40,735 bases of DNA from NCBI GenBank assembly GCA_964370375.1, contig CAYJIX010000017.1, positions 1 to 40,735 on the forward strand. Direction: 5' to 3'. This stretch comes from CAYJIX01 sp964370375 (GTDB lineage Bacteria; Desulfobacterota; Desulfovibrionia; Desulfovibrionales; Desulfovibrionaceae). Under the pieces are notes generated by a model. The model was not told where the DNA came from and made no database searches. It worked only from the letters and a program-made list of their open reading frames with translations. Positions 1 to 8,241 of this stretch are shown here, one piece after another (the first letter of the stretch is position 1; every line of letters begins with the position of its first letter). The translations under genes and the position numbers were made by a program.

Positions 1-302
1 GCGGTACTTTTTTGAACCTTAATAATTTTATTGATAGTCATACCCATTGCATCCAGTAATGCTGTACTTCCGCCAAGCTGATATTCTTTTTCAGTCATAG
101 GGGATACAGCTTGAATGTTTAATCTGTCATGCAATAACTCATATTCGTTGTCAAAAAGTACCGTTGTTACAATGACTTCTCCTGCAAGTTCCTTTTGTTT
201 TTGTAGCATAGAATTAAAGCCGCCTATGGTGTCCTTCTCTAGCCCTTGCATAGATCCGCTTTTGTCCAAAATAAATACCAGTTCTGTGAGTCCTTTTTGC
301 AT
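1..302 (-). CDS. von Willebrand factor A (vWA) domain protein, C-terminus cut off by the window edge
   Basis: A reading frame opens with ATG at 302 and stays open to base 1, giving about 100 residues without a stop. The N-terminus reads MQKGLTELVFILDKSGSMQG; DKSGS is the MIDAS metal-binding motif (DxSxS) of vWA domains, which coordinate a divalent ion and mediate protein-protein contacts. It is followed by GGFNSML and, near residue 85, GGSTALLDAMG, both typical of a stand-alone bacterial vWA family common in gut bacteria. The start is supported by AAGGAG eight bases upstream. There is no signal peptide, so it is probably cytoplasmic. It lies downstream of the macro-domain gene on the same strand, with a possible terminator between them. 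The specific role is unknown; partnership with the macro protein is inference. Confidence 0.85.
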   Translation of the reverse strand, partial: MQKGLTELVFILDKSGSMQGLEKDTIGGFNSMLQKQKELAGEVIVTTVLFDNEYELLHDRLNIQAVSPMTEKEYQLGGSTALLDAMGMTINKIIKVQKST

Positions 303-339
303 GATTGTTCTCCTTATTTTTACTATGGCTTAAAAATAA

Positions 340-375
340 GGAAAAAAGAGAGAAAGAGGTCGCTTTCATAGCGAC
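340..375 (-). terminator. Possible intrinsic terminator after the macro-domain gene
   Basis: On the minus strand a 6-bp stem (GTCGCT/AGCGAC, loop ATGAA, 359-375) is followed by a C/T-rich tract that ends in six T. The short stem and mixed tract make it a moderate call. If real, it would reduce read-through from the macro-domain gene into the vWA gene. Confidence 0.4.
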
Positions 376-418
376 AATTTTAGGGCAATAACGGTTGGGG
401 GGTGTAAAACCTCAAGCC

Positions 419-1435
419 TTATCCTCCTAACAAAGGCTGGTCGTAATGAAAAAGCACTTCATTTATATCAAAAATTTCATATATTCCATTTTCAATGAAA
501 TATTGCACAATAACATCGAGCTTTTGACTGGATGATAAAGCAAAGCCGGCTTTTTTAAGAAATGCTTCTGTTTCGACAATGTCCAATTCCAAAGCAATGG
601 CAAGGGCAATAACGGTGCGTTTGCTTGGCATATATCCTTTGCCACTACGAATTTTAGAAAAAAGCCTTCTGTCAATATTAGCCTTTTTGTATGTTTCCAC
701 TTCTGTTTTATTTTTCGTTTGGATAAGGCGGATGAGTGTTGTGGTGAAGGGGGCATCAAGCTTACCAATGACATCTTCTACGTCGTGCTTAGCTTTTAGA
801 AAAGCAGGAGTTTCTGAAGTGTCTTGACATTCTTCCACCATATTTTCAAGAAAGACTGCGCGTGCGCTTGCTATGCAAGGTCTTAAGTCCTTGCTTTGCG
901 CTTCATCAACATAATGCTCAGAAATATAGCTTGCAACATTTTTGAGTAGAGCCTTGCTTGCTGCAAAAGCACTGGCATCAAAAACGACGAGATATACGTC
1001 CATGTCATGCTCTGAAAGAAAATCGAGGATTGCTTCTCTTGCTACGGCAATGGCTTCTTCTTTGGGATAGCCATATATACCACTTGAGATGAGAGGAAAG
1101 GCAACGCTTTGACACTGAGCTTGTAAGGCTTGCTGTAAGCTGTTTCTATAGCATGCCAAAAGGAGATCTTTTTCACCGTGCTTGCCATCTTGATAAATGG
1201 GGCCAGCAGTATGAATAATGTATTTTGCTTTAAGGGCAAAACCCGGCGTGATTACTGCCTGTCCTGTTTCAATATGCCCAATATCATCACAGGTTTGCTG
1301 TAAGGGGATTGCACCAGCTGCGATGAAGATGGCACCACAAACACCTCCGCCCATTTTAAGCTGCGTGTTTGCCGCATTAACGATGGCATCAACATCCATT
1401 TGCGTAATATCATTTCGTACAATATTGAAGGGCAT
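419..1435 (-). CDS. Macro-domain protein with C-terminal helix-turn-helix-like region
   Basis: Residues 1 to about 175 form a macro domain, the fold that binds or hydrolyses ADP-ribose and its conjugates: it begins MPFNIVRNDITQMDVDAIVN, has NAAN at 20-23, a glycine-rich loop GGGVCGAIF at 29-37, and SSGIYGYP near 120. In MacroD-type hydrolases the catalytic Asp and His fall in this loop (GVDGxIH); here those positions are Cys33 and Phe37, so hydrolase activity is uncertain and ADP-ribose reading is possible. The last 120 residues, from about VIGKLDAPF, resemble an XRE-type helix-turn-helix (IDRRLFSKIRSGKGYMPSKR and ALELDIVETEAFLKKAGF). AAGGAG precedes the start. An inverted repeat in its leader could be an autoregulatory site. 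No signal peptide is seen. Confidence 0.85.
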   Translation of the reverse strand: MPFNIVRNDITQMDVDAIVNAANTQLKMGGGVCGAIFIAAGAIPLQQTCDDIGHIETGQAVITPGFALKAKYIIHTAGPIYQDGKHGEKDLLLACYRNSLQQALQAQCQSVAFPLISSGIYGYPKEEAIAVAREAILDFLSEHDMDVYLVVFDASAFAASKALLKNVASYISEHYVDEAQSKDLRPCIASARAVFLENMVEECQDTSETPAFLKAKHDVEDVIGKLDAPFTTTLIRLIQTKNKTEVETYKKANIDRRLFSKIRSGKGYMPSKRTVIALAIALELDIVETEAFLKKAGFALSSSQKLDVIVQYFIENGIYEIFDINEVLFHYDQPLLGG

Positions 1436-1461
1436 AACAACTCCTTGTATTGCAAAATATG

Positions 1462-1503
1462 TAGGAGTCTACAATAATAGATGCTTTTGTAGATTCTCTC
1501 CTA
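1462..1503 (-). promoter_or_regulatory. Interrupted inverted repeat upstream of the macro-domain gene
   Basis: TAGGAG-TCTACAA, twelve bases, TTGTAGA, four bases, CTCCTA: two nested arms of 7 and 6 bp match perfectly. It lies 27-68 bases upstream of the macro-domain start. The gene encodes a helix-turn-helix-like domain, so an operator is plausible; a transcribed hairpin is the alternative. Confidence 0.4.
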
Positions 1504-1596
1504 TACCGCCTTATAAGCACAGTCTATAATCACTTTTATGGGTTTGCAAGTCAGGCACCCGTTCTTGCTACAACACGAGTCGATTGTCAAAAGACC

Positions 1597-1650
1597 AAAA
1601 AATAAGCTCCCAAGCGTAAATAAACGCATGGGAGCTTATGTATTTTTTTG
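1597..1650. terminator. Bidirectional intrinsic terminator downstream of tRNA-Met
   Basis: A long stem (TAAGCTCCC plus GCGT, pairing with ACGC plus GGGAGCTTA, 1603-1639) is flanked by A6 on the left and by TGTATTTTTTT on the right. On the minus strand it gives a U-run directly after the tRNA 3' end. On the plus strand it also fits termination. Confidence 0.75.
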
Positions 1651-1725
1651 GTAGCAAGGGAGGGAGTTGAACCCCCGACAACGCGGGTATGAACCGCGCG
1701 CTCTAACCAACTGAGCTACCTTGCC
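1649..1725 (-). tRNA. tRNA-Met (anticodon CAT), elongator type
   Basis: A 77-nt cloverleaf reads on the minus strand from GGCAAGG to CCTTGCTACCA, with CCA encoded. The D arm is GCTC/GAGC, the anticodon arm CGCGG-TTCATAC-CCGCG with CAT at 34-36, and the T arm contains GTTCAACTC. It lacks the three G-C pairs at the base of the anticodon stem and the unpaired first position of initiator tRNA, so it is elongator tRNA-Met; a tRNA-Ile with a modified CAT anticodon cannot be excluded from sequence alone. A terminator follows at once. Confidence 0.93.
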
Positions 1726-1801
1726 GTAACAACAAGTCTGTATAGTCGAATTTTTTTTACTTGGCAAGTCTTTTTATGCGCTTTTTTTTGAGCATACGTT
1801 T

Positions 1802-3805
1802 TTATTGTGTGTTCTTGGATTCAGAAAGCTCATTTTGCTCAGGTTCTTGTGGTTGAACCGGTTCTGTTACGGTGTCAGCTGTCGCTTCAGGGGCTGGATT
1901 CGGAACAGGTTGTTGTTCAGCCGCCGTGGGTGCGCTAGGGGGGAGTACCGCTTCAGAAGAGCCTTCTTTTAATTCAGCATTTTTTTCATCCTGCGCAGGC
2001 GGGGCAGGTTCTTCTGCATTCGTTTGCGACATATCTATGGGCGTTGTTGATTCTGGCTGCGCCTGTTTAGGTACTACCTGTTCAGGCGCTACCTGTTCAG
2101 ATTGTGTCTGTTCAGAAGACGGGGCCGGATTCCAATACGCATGCAAGGAAGGCATGGTCAGGTTGAAAGCCGAAGCTATGGCAAAAAGCATCCAGAAAGT
2201 AACAACCAGCAAGCTCCCTTGGGCCCAGCGTTTTTGCGTGCCTTTAAGCAAGACAAGGCCAGCCACAAAAAGTATGCCTGCCAGCGCATAAAGCCCTGTG
2301 GCTGCCTCAAGTAGGGGCATGATTGGTGTAAGGTTGTCACCTGCAAAAGGTAGCAAAGCAAGGTGGCTGTCAAGGAAGCTTAGCAAACTTGAAGGAACGA
2401 ACGTCGGCATATGGGGAAAGCTTGCGGCAAGGCTTAGAACTATCCCTAAAAGGCAAAGTACAATGCCAATGATTCCAAAAAAGAGTCTGCTTCGCCAAGG
2501 CGCAAGCCCTACAAGCCCTTGCGCCGCTGCAATGCTCACAAGCGGCACGAGTGGCAGAGCTGCCAAAAGTGGAGATTCTGGCATAAAAGGTATAAGGGCA
2601 AGGCTACAGAGCAAGGATATCCATAACCAGCCACTGCCGGGATTTTGGTGACGTGCTTTCCATAGGGTTGCTGGCAGATACAATATCCGCTCCCACGGTG
2701 CAAAAAGCAGCAGACCTATCCATGGCAAGCTTATAATAGCAAGGCTAATCCAGCTAAACCATCCTGCTTGCAGGGCGTCACTAAAGGATAAGGGGCGCCA
2801 TGCTTCCACAATGGCCACAAGGTACGGTTTGGCAGAAGGGGTGATGGCAAGCAAGGTAAACCAGCCCACCGTAAGGATCAGCAAAAGCGCAAAACCCAAA
2901 GCGCCGTCACGCTGACCTGCACGGCGAAAAGTTCCACGCCACAAAAGGAACAGCAAACTGGTTAAAAGGGGTACAACGGCCCCAAAAGGCGAAAGTGTGA
3001 GCGTTGCCGCCCCAGCTAGGATAAAGCCGAGTATAAGGGTACAAGGTGCATTGGCCTTGATCCAGCCGCGGTACAGCATCAGTAGGCTGAGTAAAAAAAG
3101 GCTGGTGAACAGTAAGATTGGATCAGCATAAAGGTTTGCGCCCATAAAAAGTAGGCTGAGCATGACCATACAGCCTGCAGCAAAGGCTACAGCGCGCCCA
3201 AGGCCAAGCCCTCTGGCCAAAAGCCAAGTACACATGACACATAGCCATAGGCTTAACACTGCAGAGCCTTGCATGAGCCACGATGCGTCAATATAGGCTG
3301 AAAGAGCAGGCATGGCCTCAGCAAAAAAGAGCAGCTGTTGCAATCCTGCCAAAAACCAAAAATACAAGGGTGGCAAAGACGTTATCGTAGCATCACCTTG
3401 GCTAAAGAAAAGCCAGGAGCCATGTCCTTGAATTTGCTGTAAAAGGTCAAGCCAGCCTTGATCAGTGGATAAGGGGATATGGTGCAGAATAAGGCTTGGC
3501 AAGGCAACGGCTGCAATACATACCGTCAGTACCAGCCAGCCGCCATATGACAAGGCCTGAAACAGTTTATTTGCAGCAGAGGGTTGTGGCGGCAGCGCTT
3601 CTGCTAGTATTTCTTGAGCCTCTTGAGGCTCTTTGGCATCAACCTCTTGTGGAATGTTTTCGTGAACAACGTGACATTCGGCATCTTCGGCTTGAATTTC
3701 TGTTTTTTCCGTTTCTTGATGGGCGATAGCGTCAGCTTGCGCTTCTTGTTCAGGGGTATCAAGAGCGGCTTCGTCAACTGGCTGGTTGGTGATTTTGTCG
3801 GTCAT
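1802..3805 (-). CDS. Polytopic membrane protein, GT-C/ArnT-PMT-like glycosyltransferase family
   Basis: 667 residues. Residues 1-80 are acidic and rich in Glu, Gln and Ala with no signal peptide. Residues 85 to about 560 hold roughly 11-13 hydrophobic segments. The last 100 residues are a Pro/Gln/Glu-rich low-complexity tail. The first extracytoplasmic loop carries STDQGW and, 27 residues later, SLPPLYFWF, resembling the polyprenyl-phosphate sugar transferases of the PMT/ArnT group, which move a lipid-linked sugar onto lipid A or protein at the outer face of the inner membrane. Those enzymes usually have Asp-Glu where this one has Asp-Gln, so activity is uncertain. It is a single gene, followed downstream by tRNA-Met. 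Family membership is by pattern; substrate unknown. Confidence 0.6.
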   Translation of the reverse strand: MTDKITNQPVDEAALDTPEQEAQADAIAHQETEKTEIQAEDAECHVVHENIPQEVDAKEPQEAQEILAEALPPQPSAANKLFQALSYGGWLVLTVCIAAVALPSLILHHIPLSTDQGWLDLLQQIQGHGSWLFFSQGDATITSLPPLYFWFLAGLQQLLFFAEAMPALSAYIDASWLMQGSAVLSLWLCVMCTWLLARGLGLGRAVAFAAGCMVMLSLLFMGANLYADPILLFTSLFLLSLLMLYRGWIKANAPCTLILGFILAGAATLTLSPFGAVVPLLTSLLFLLWRGTFRRAGQRDGALGFALLLILTVGWFTLLAITPSAKPYLVAIVEAWRPLSFSDALQAGWFSWISLAIISLPWIGLLLFAPWERILYLPATLWKARHQNPGSGWLWISLLCSLALIPFMPESPLLAALPLVPLVSIAAAQGLVGLAPWRSRLFFGIIGIVLCLLGIVLSLAASFPHMPTFVPSSLLSFLDSHLALLPFAGDNLTPIMPLLEAATGLYALAGILFVAGLVLLKGTQKRWAQGSLLVVTFWMLFAIASAFNLTMPSLHAYWNPAPSSEQTQSEQVAPEQVVPKQAQPESTTPIDMSQTNAEEPAPPAQDEKNAELKEGSSEAVLPPSAPTAAEQQPVPNPAPEATADTVTEPVQPQEPEQNELSESKNTQ

Positions 3806-3971
3806 GCAACGCGCTCCTTATTGGCTTGTTAAACACGAGGTGCTGATTAAAAGGTAATAAAAAGTCATCATTTGTGGACACTCGGGGCCTTATTGTGCTT
3901 AGGCCAAGGGGAACGTTGCAATGCCTAGGTTTGGCTATAGCAACCTTAGTGCCCTTGTTCCATGCAAAGCC

Positions 3972-5039
3972 TTAAAGCTTTGGCGCAACCCATCCACTGT
4001 CACCGCCTGCACCCGGCCCTGTGACAAAACGCACTGCCACCAGTTTGCCGTCGGCATTAAATCTAGCCATTATGCGGAAGATTTTTTCTTCGGACTTTTG
4101 CAAAGAGTTTTGCAGCTCATTAACCCAGGCCAAGGTTGAGCCAAATCGTAAATCTGTAAAGACGTATTCTGTACTGCCATCTGGTCCTGTTTGTAGCTCT
4201 TCAAGGGATGGGAACTGCGCAAATTTGGCGTATTCACGAAACATTATATCCTCGGCAATGGCTGTTTGCCAAATATGCTGCGGCGGCCTTGGGTATACGC
4301 GATAGGCAGAAGGATCTAAAGGATGCGTAGATTGCCCAATGGTGTAGCCGCTTAAAAGCCAGTCATTGGGGGTTTTGAAAAGCACCTTCCAATGGATCGG
4401 GCTAAACGCGTCAGGCGTAAGGTAGGCATTTTCTACAGGGCGTTCCAACATTGTGCGCGGCAAAGTGTCGCGCATGTGGGCTTCAATCCCAATTCGGGTA
4501 AGCACGGCACCTGCAGGGTAAAGCACAGTCCAGAGCAAGATCATAACCAAAATGCGAGGATTGTTGCGTTTCCACAAAAGGCCAACTGCAAGAGGTATGA
4601 TCAAAAGCGGGTCTACAATAAACAATCCGCTAAGCCTGACCCTGTAATCACTAAACGGTAAAAAAATCTGTGTTCCGTAGGAATTGACACAATCAAGCCA
4701 AAGGTGGTGCAGTAAGATGATGAATCCAAGAACGGTCGCGCCGGTGAATTGCCAACCGCCGCTCCCCCCTAGGTATGGGGCATGTCCAACACGTTTAAAG
4801 TTTGTAATGCCTAAAAAAAACAAGGACCCAAGCATGGCTAACGCCACAGCACCTAATAATGAGTGGGTAAACCCTCTATGATAGGTAATATAGTCCAATG
4901 GTGTTTTGAGGAAAAAAATATCAAGATCTGGACTTATAGCTAAAAGGGCACCCCAAAGGATCATCCATGCCGGGCGTACGGCTTTGGGCATGGCTTGAAT
5001 GATTGTGGCACCGCTTAGGGCATGTGTAACCGGATCCAT
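3972..5039 (-). CDS. Membrane-bound metal-dependent hydrolase, DUF457/YdjM-like
   Basis: 355 residues from an ATG at 5039, chosen over the upstream GTG at 5045 because AAGGAGG sits seven bases before the ATG and only one before the GTG. The family signature is complete: MDPVTHALSG at the N-terminus, SPDLDIFF near 38, YHRGFTHSLL near 53 and HHLWLDCVNSYGT near 111; the His and Asp residues are the presumed metal ligands. About four to five membrane segments occupy the first 170 residues. The remaining half is soluble and ends AGGDSGWVAPKL. Family members are inner-membrane proteins of poorly defined function, some linked to stress responses. A promoter can be seen about 90 bases upstream, so it is likely transcribed alone. 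Confidence 0.85.
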   Translation of the reverse strand: MDPVTHALSGATIIQAMPKAVRPAWMILWGALLAISPDLDIFFLKTPLDYITYHRGFTHSLLGAVALAMLGSLFFLGITNFKRVGHAPYLGGSGGWQFTGATVLGFIILLHHLWLDCVNSYGTQIFLPFSDYRVRLSGLFIVDPLLIIPLAVGLLWKRNNPRILVMILLWTVLYPAGAVLTRIGIEAHMRDTLPRTMLERPVENAYLTPDAFSPIHWKVLFKTPNDWLLSGYTIGQSTHPLDPSAYRVYPRPPQHIWQTAIAEDIMFREYAKFAQFPSLEELQTGPDGSTEYVFTDLRFGSTLAWVNELQNSLQKSEEKIFRIMARFNADGKLVAVRFVTGPGAGGDSGWVAPKL

Positions 5040-5126
5040 GAGCACCCCTCCTTTTGGAGGTTATTGTTAAAGTCTGCGCAAAAATTCATTACGCAGCACT
5101 TTGGAAAGGGTAATTTTATACCGTAG

Positions 5127-5155
5127 AGTATATAGTGAATAAAGCCTAGAGGCAA
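5127..5155 (-). promoter_or_regulatory. Sigma70-like promoter for the DUF457 gene
   Basis: On the minus strand TTGCCT, a 17-base spacer and TATACT lie about 90 bases upstream of the ATG at 5039. The -10 box is close to consensus; the -35 box matches four of six. Confidence 0.5.
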
Positions 5156-5172
5156 TATGCTATAGTCACCTG

Positions 5173-6540
5173 TTATACCGTCACAGCAAAATGTCTAAGG
5201 AGCAAAAACCAGCCTATAGCCACAGTGGCAAGAAAGAGGCAGAGCAAAAACAATTTCCGCATCATGGTTGACATGCTGATTTCAAAATAGCGACAACTTA
5301 CCACAAGGCATAAATGTACGGGTGAAAGCATTTGCCCGATGTTACCAAACATAAGGGCCAAGGTTAACCAAGGCAAACGCTCTTCCCAAAGGCCACCTTG
5401 TTCGATAATGGCTATTAACATGGGAAAAGCAACGCCCACAAAAGCCACCATGAGTCCTGTTAATATACCGCTTAAAAGCGGTAGCAGGGTACACAGTAAA
5501 AACATGGTGTATGAGTTTTGCGCAAGGATTAGCAGAGGTTCAAAAAGGTTGCTAGCCATGAGAATGTTTTTGAATACAAAGATGGAAACAACAATAAGCA
5601 GTATGCTTCGTGTGCGTTCAGCTTTTATAAGAGGGATAAGGGAACGTAAGCCCAGCTTGTTTTGGTACATGCATAGAAAAAGTGATGGAACAAAAGCCAG
5701 AGCAAAAATAAAACCTACAGGGATATCAGAGCTGAGCGACATGCCTGTGAAGGCAAAAACAATGCCAAGCCACATGGGCATGCTTTCCCAGATCGCAGAA
5801 TAGTGCATCGGAGCTTGAGAAGGTTCGGCGTCTTTAGACGCTTGGCTATGTTCCCCTGATAATGGCAAGGCAGAGTTTGGGGTGTCATCTTCCTTTTTTT
5901 CAGCGATAAAAGATTGCTCTTGCGTATATTGTAAGCGGCGTAACAATATAAACCAGCCTCCTGCAATGGCTGCAAAACACGCCGGCCAGTTATACATAAG
6001 GGCTTGTGCAGGGGGGATATCAGCAAGGCCAACATACAGTATGAACCCGGGGAAAAGAGGCCAAGACAGTTCCCAAACATGGCGAAACCAATAGTTGATA
6101 AGGGCTTTTTGTTCAATGCTCACGGGCATGCCTTTTGAGGATTCAACCACGATGGGGCATGAAAAAATGGCACCTCCAGGCACCGGAAAAAAGCCGATAA
6201 ACGCGGGAAAAAGGAAAAGTTGTAGCCGTTTTGAGGTGATATAGCGTTCCACGCTATGCACAAGGCGCTGTGTTTGGCAGGTGTGCTCCATAAGCCCGGA
6301 AAGCAATAAAATAACAAACAACGAGCAAAGCACGGCAAAAAGGTCGGTGCTTATTAAGGTTTTTCCGGCTACACGTGCCCAATCCAAAGGATTCATGCCA
6401 GACATAAACGCCAAACAAAGCCCTGCAGCAGCAAGGCTCCATTCTAAGGGGCAGCGTCGTCTTGTAGGTATCAAAATAACGGCAAAACATACGGCTATTC
6501 GCAGAAGTGCGTAGCCAGTTTCCATGAAGGAACTGTCCAT
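5173..6540 (-). CDS. DUF401 family integral membrane protein (transporter-like)
   Basis: 455 residues with about 10-11 hydrophobic segments and a hydrophilic insertion near 200-250 (charged, with EKKEDD). The diagnostic stretch near 110-180 reads FFPVPGGAIFSCPIVVE, then LINYWFRHVWELSWPLFPG, as in DUF401 proteins, which resemble ion-transporter-fold permeases (for example the GntP/CitMHS-like group). The second half repeats a similar pattern (ILTGLMVAFVGVAFPMLIA, then MFGNIGQMLSPVHLCLV), consistent with an inverted repeat fold. No strong ribosome binding site precedes ATG 6540; an alternative start at the sixth codon exists. The substrate is unknown. It is divergent from ispDF. Confidence 0.8.
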   Translation of the reverse strand: MDSSFMETGYALLRIAVCFAVILIPTRRRCPLEWSLAAAGLCLAFMSGMNPLDWARVAGKTLISTDLFAVLCSLFVILLLSGLMEHTCQTQRLVHSVERYITSKRLQLFLFPAFIGFFPVPGGAIFSCPIVVESSKGMPVSIEQKALINYWFRHVWELSWPLFPGFILYVGLADIPPAQALMYNWPACFAAIAGGWFILLRRLQYTQEQSFIAEKKEDDTPNSALPLSGEHSQASKDAEPSQAPMHYSAIWESMPMWLGIVFAFTGMSLSSDIPVGFIFALAFVPSLFLCMYQNKLGLRSLIPLIKAERTRSILLIVVSIFVFKNILMASNLFEPLLILAQNSYTMFLLCTLLPLLSGILTGLMVAFVGVAFPMLIAIIEQGGLWEERLPWLTLALMFGNIGQMLSPVHLCLVVSCRYFEISMSTMMRKLFLLCLFLATVAIGWFLLLRHFAVTV

Positions 6541-6895
6541 AAAGGTATAGCTCGCAGGATGTTGAGGATGTTATGGTTGGTATTTGCTACACGACATCAT
6601 GCAGCGTAGTATTTTCAAAAAGGATAGACAAACTTTGTACACTCTGCAAGCTTTGGGAGCGTTTGAACAAAATAAAAAAAGCACAAAGCATCCACTTTGT
6701 TATAAAAAGCTGAATCTTTTGTGCATACTAGTTTTGGCCTAGACCTCTTAGATATGCTTTAGTGTGCTGTTTCGCTTGACAAAATCTAGCGATACGGTGC
6801 AAGTTTTTATGTGTATGTGCCCAAAAGGTGCGCAAAATATTCATAGTATGTTGTGGAGGCTTTCATTTTTTATGTGCATCAAGGAGCATGCGTTG
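6541..6895. other. Intergenic region between divergent DUF401 and ispDF genes
   Basis: No gene is supported here. A weak hairpin (ACAAAG-CATCCA-CTTTGT, 6683-6700) is followed on the minus strand by GCTTTTTTTATTTT and could terminate leftward transcription, although nothing on that strand is known to need it. TTGACA occurs at 6776-6781, 120 bases before the ispDF start, but no good -10 box lies at the right spacing. Confidence 0.4.
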
Positions 6896-8143
6896 ATGAA
6901 AAGTTGCCATTCTTGGGCTATTCTTTTGGCAGCGGGGCAAGGTTCGCGATTGGCTGCTTGCACTAAAGGGCTACCCAAGCAGTTTTTTAAAATAGATCAC
7001 AAGCCATTATATTGGTATTCGCTATACACCTTAAGTAAAGTTGCCAGATTGCGTGGTGTTGTTGTTGTTTTTCCTGCAGATTGCATGGAAGAAAAAGAAC
7101 AGCTTCAGCAGCTTATGTTTTCACACAATGTGAATTTACCGGTGATAACCTGTATAGGCGGTGCGCGGCGGCAAGATTCAGTTCGCAACGCCTTAGAGCA
7201 TATTCCTGCAACAGCAGATACGGTCTTGATTCATGATGCAGCAAGGCCCTTTGCTACTGCTGAACTGTGGAATCGAATATTGGACGCTTTGTGTGTTTGT
7301 TGCAATCCTCCTTCCGGGGTTATCCCTGCACTTTCTGTGGTGGATACTATCAAAGAGGTTGATGAACATAATAGGGTCTGCGCGACTCTGGACAGAACTG
7401 TATTAAAAGCAGTACAAACCCCACAAGGTTTTGCGTTGGCAACGCTTCGCAAGGCCCACGCGCAGGCTGTCGAGCACGAATGGGATGTCACCGACGATGC
7501 AAGCCTTCTTGAACGTTGCGGACATTCGGTGCTTGTGGTGGATGGCGAAGGAGCCAATACTAAACTTACAAGGGCAGAGGACATGACGCTATTACAATCC
7601 CTACATTCTGCCCCTTCTGCGTATCCGGTAACGGGCTATGGTTATGACGTGCATCGATTTGCAGGTCACACGACTTTGCCCAAGGCGCAGCCTGAACGGC
7701 CTTTGCGTCTTGGCGGCGTAGATATTCCGAACAGCCCCTTTGTGCTTGCTCATTCTGACGGTGATGTGTTATTGCACGCTCTTACCGATGCTGTTTTAGG
7801 TTGTTTGGGGGAAGGGGATATAGGCAGCCTTTTTCCTGATACAGACTCAAGCTTGGACAATATGGATTCTGCTGTTTTTTTAGAGCATGCCTTAACCATG
7901 GCGCGTACAGCAGGCCTTATGGTGCATCATGTAGACCTTACTGTTATAACACAAACGCCAAAAGTTGCCCCTCACCGTGCGGCAATTCGTAAAAATATTG
8001 CAAGATTGCTTGGGCTTGACATAGGTTCTGTCAATATAAAAGCAACCACCGAAGAGGGGCTTGGGTTCACAGGAAAAAAAGAAGGAATCAAGGCTGTAGC
8101 TCTTGTAAATGCTCTAAAACCTGTATATAAGGATACGTTCTAG
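6896..8143 (+). CDS. ispDF: Bifunctional IspD/IspF enzyme of the MEP isoprenoid pathway
   Basis: 415 residues from ATG 6896, preferred over an upstream in-frame ATG (6764) because AAGGAG lies nine bases before it and the product then starts MKSCHSWAILLAAGQGSR, the normal IspD start. IspD (about 1-225) transfers CMP to methylerythritol 4-phosphate: LLAAGQGSR and KQF form the nucleotide loop, and DAARPF and VTDDASLLE are family motifs. IspF (about 248-415) cyclises CDP-methylerythritol 2-phosphate: YGYDVHRF (Asp251, His253 metal ligands), HSDGDVLLHALTDAVLG, the FPDTDSS loop and TTEEGLGFTG. The fusion skips IspE, which must be elsewhere. It acts in the cytoplasm. A weak hairpin (8197-8216) follows. 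Confidence 0.95.
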   Translation: MKSCHSWAILLAAGQGSRLAACTKGLPKQFFKIDHKPLYWYSLYTLSKVARLRGVVVVFPADCMEEKEQLQQLMFSHNVNLPVITCIGGARRQDSVRNALEHIPATADTVLIHDAARPFATAELWNRILDALCVCCNPPSGVIPALSVVDTIKEVDEHNRVCATLDRTVLKAVQTPQGFALATLRKAHAQAVEHEWDVTDDASLLERCGHSVLVVDGEGANTKLTRAEDMTLLQSLHSAPSAYPVTGYGYDVHRFAGHTTLPKAQPERPLRLGGVDIPNSPFVLAHSDGDVLLHALTDAVLGCLGEGDIGSLFPDTDSSLDNMDSAVFLEHALTMARTAGLMVHHVDLTVITQTPKVAPHRAAIRKNIARLLGLDIGSVNIKATTEEGLGFTGKKEGIKAVALVNALKPVYKDTF

Positions 8144-8241
8144 CGAGTATATTATTTTTTTTGATTTCATGAAAGTTTTTTGGTGTTCAAAGTTTAGTAC
8201 AACGTGTCCTTTGTACCTTTAAATTTTGTATGTGAGAACGT

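Noticed and set aside
115..333. Plus-strand frame of 72 codons at the left edge
   Set aside because: It is antisense to the vWA reading frame, which has a MIDAS motif and a good ribosome binding site.
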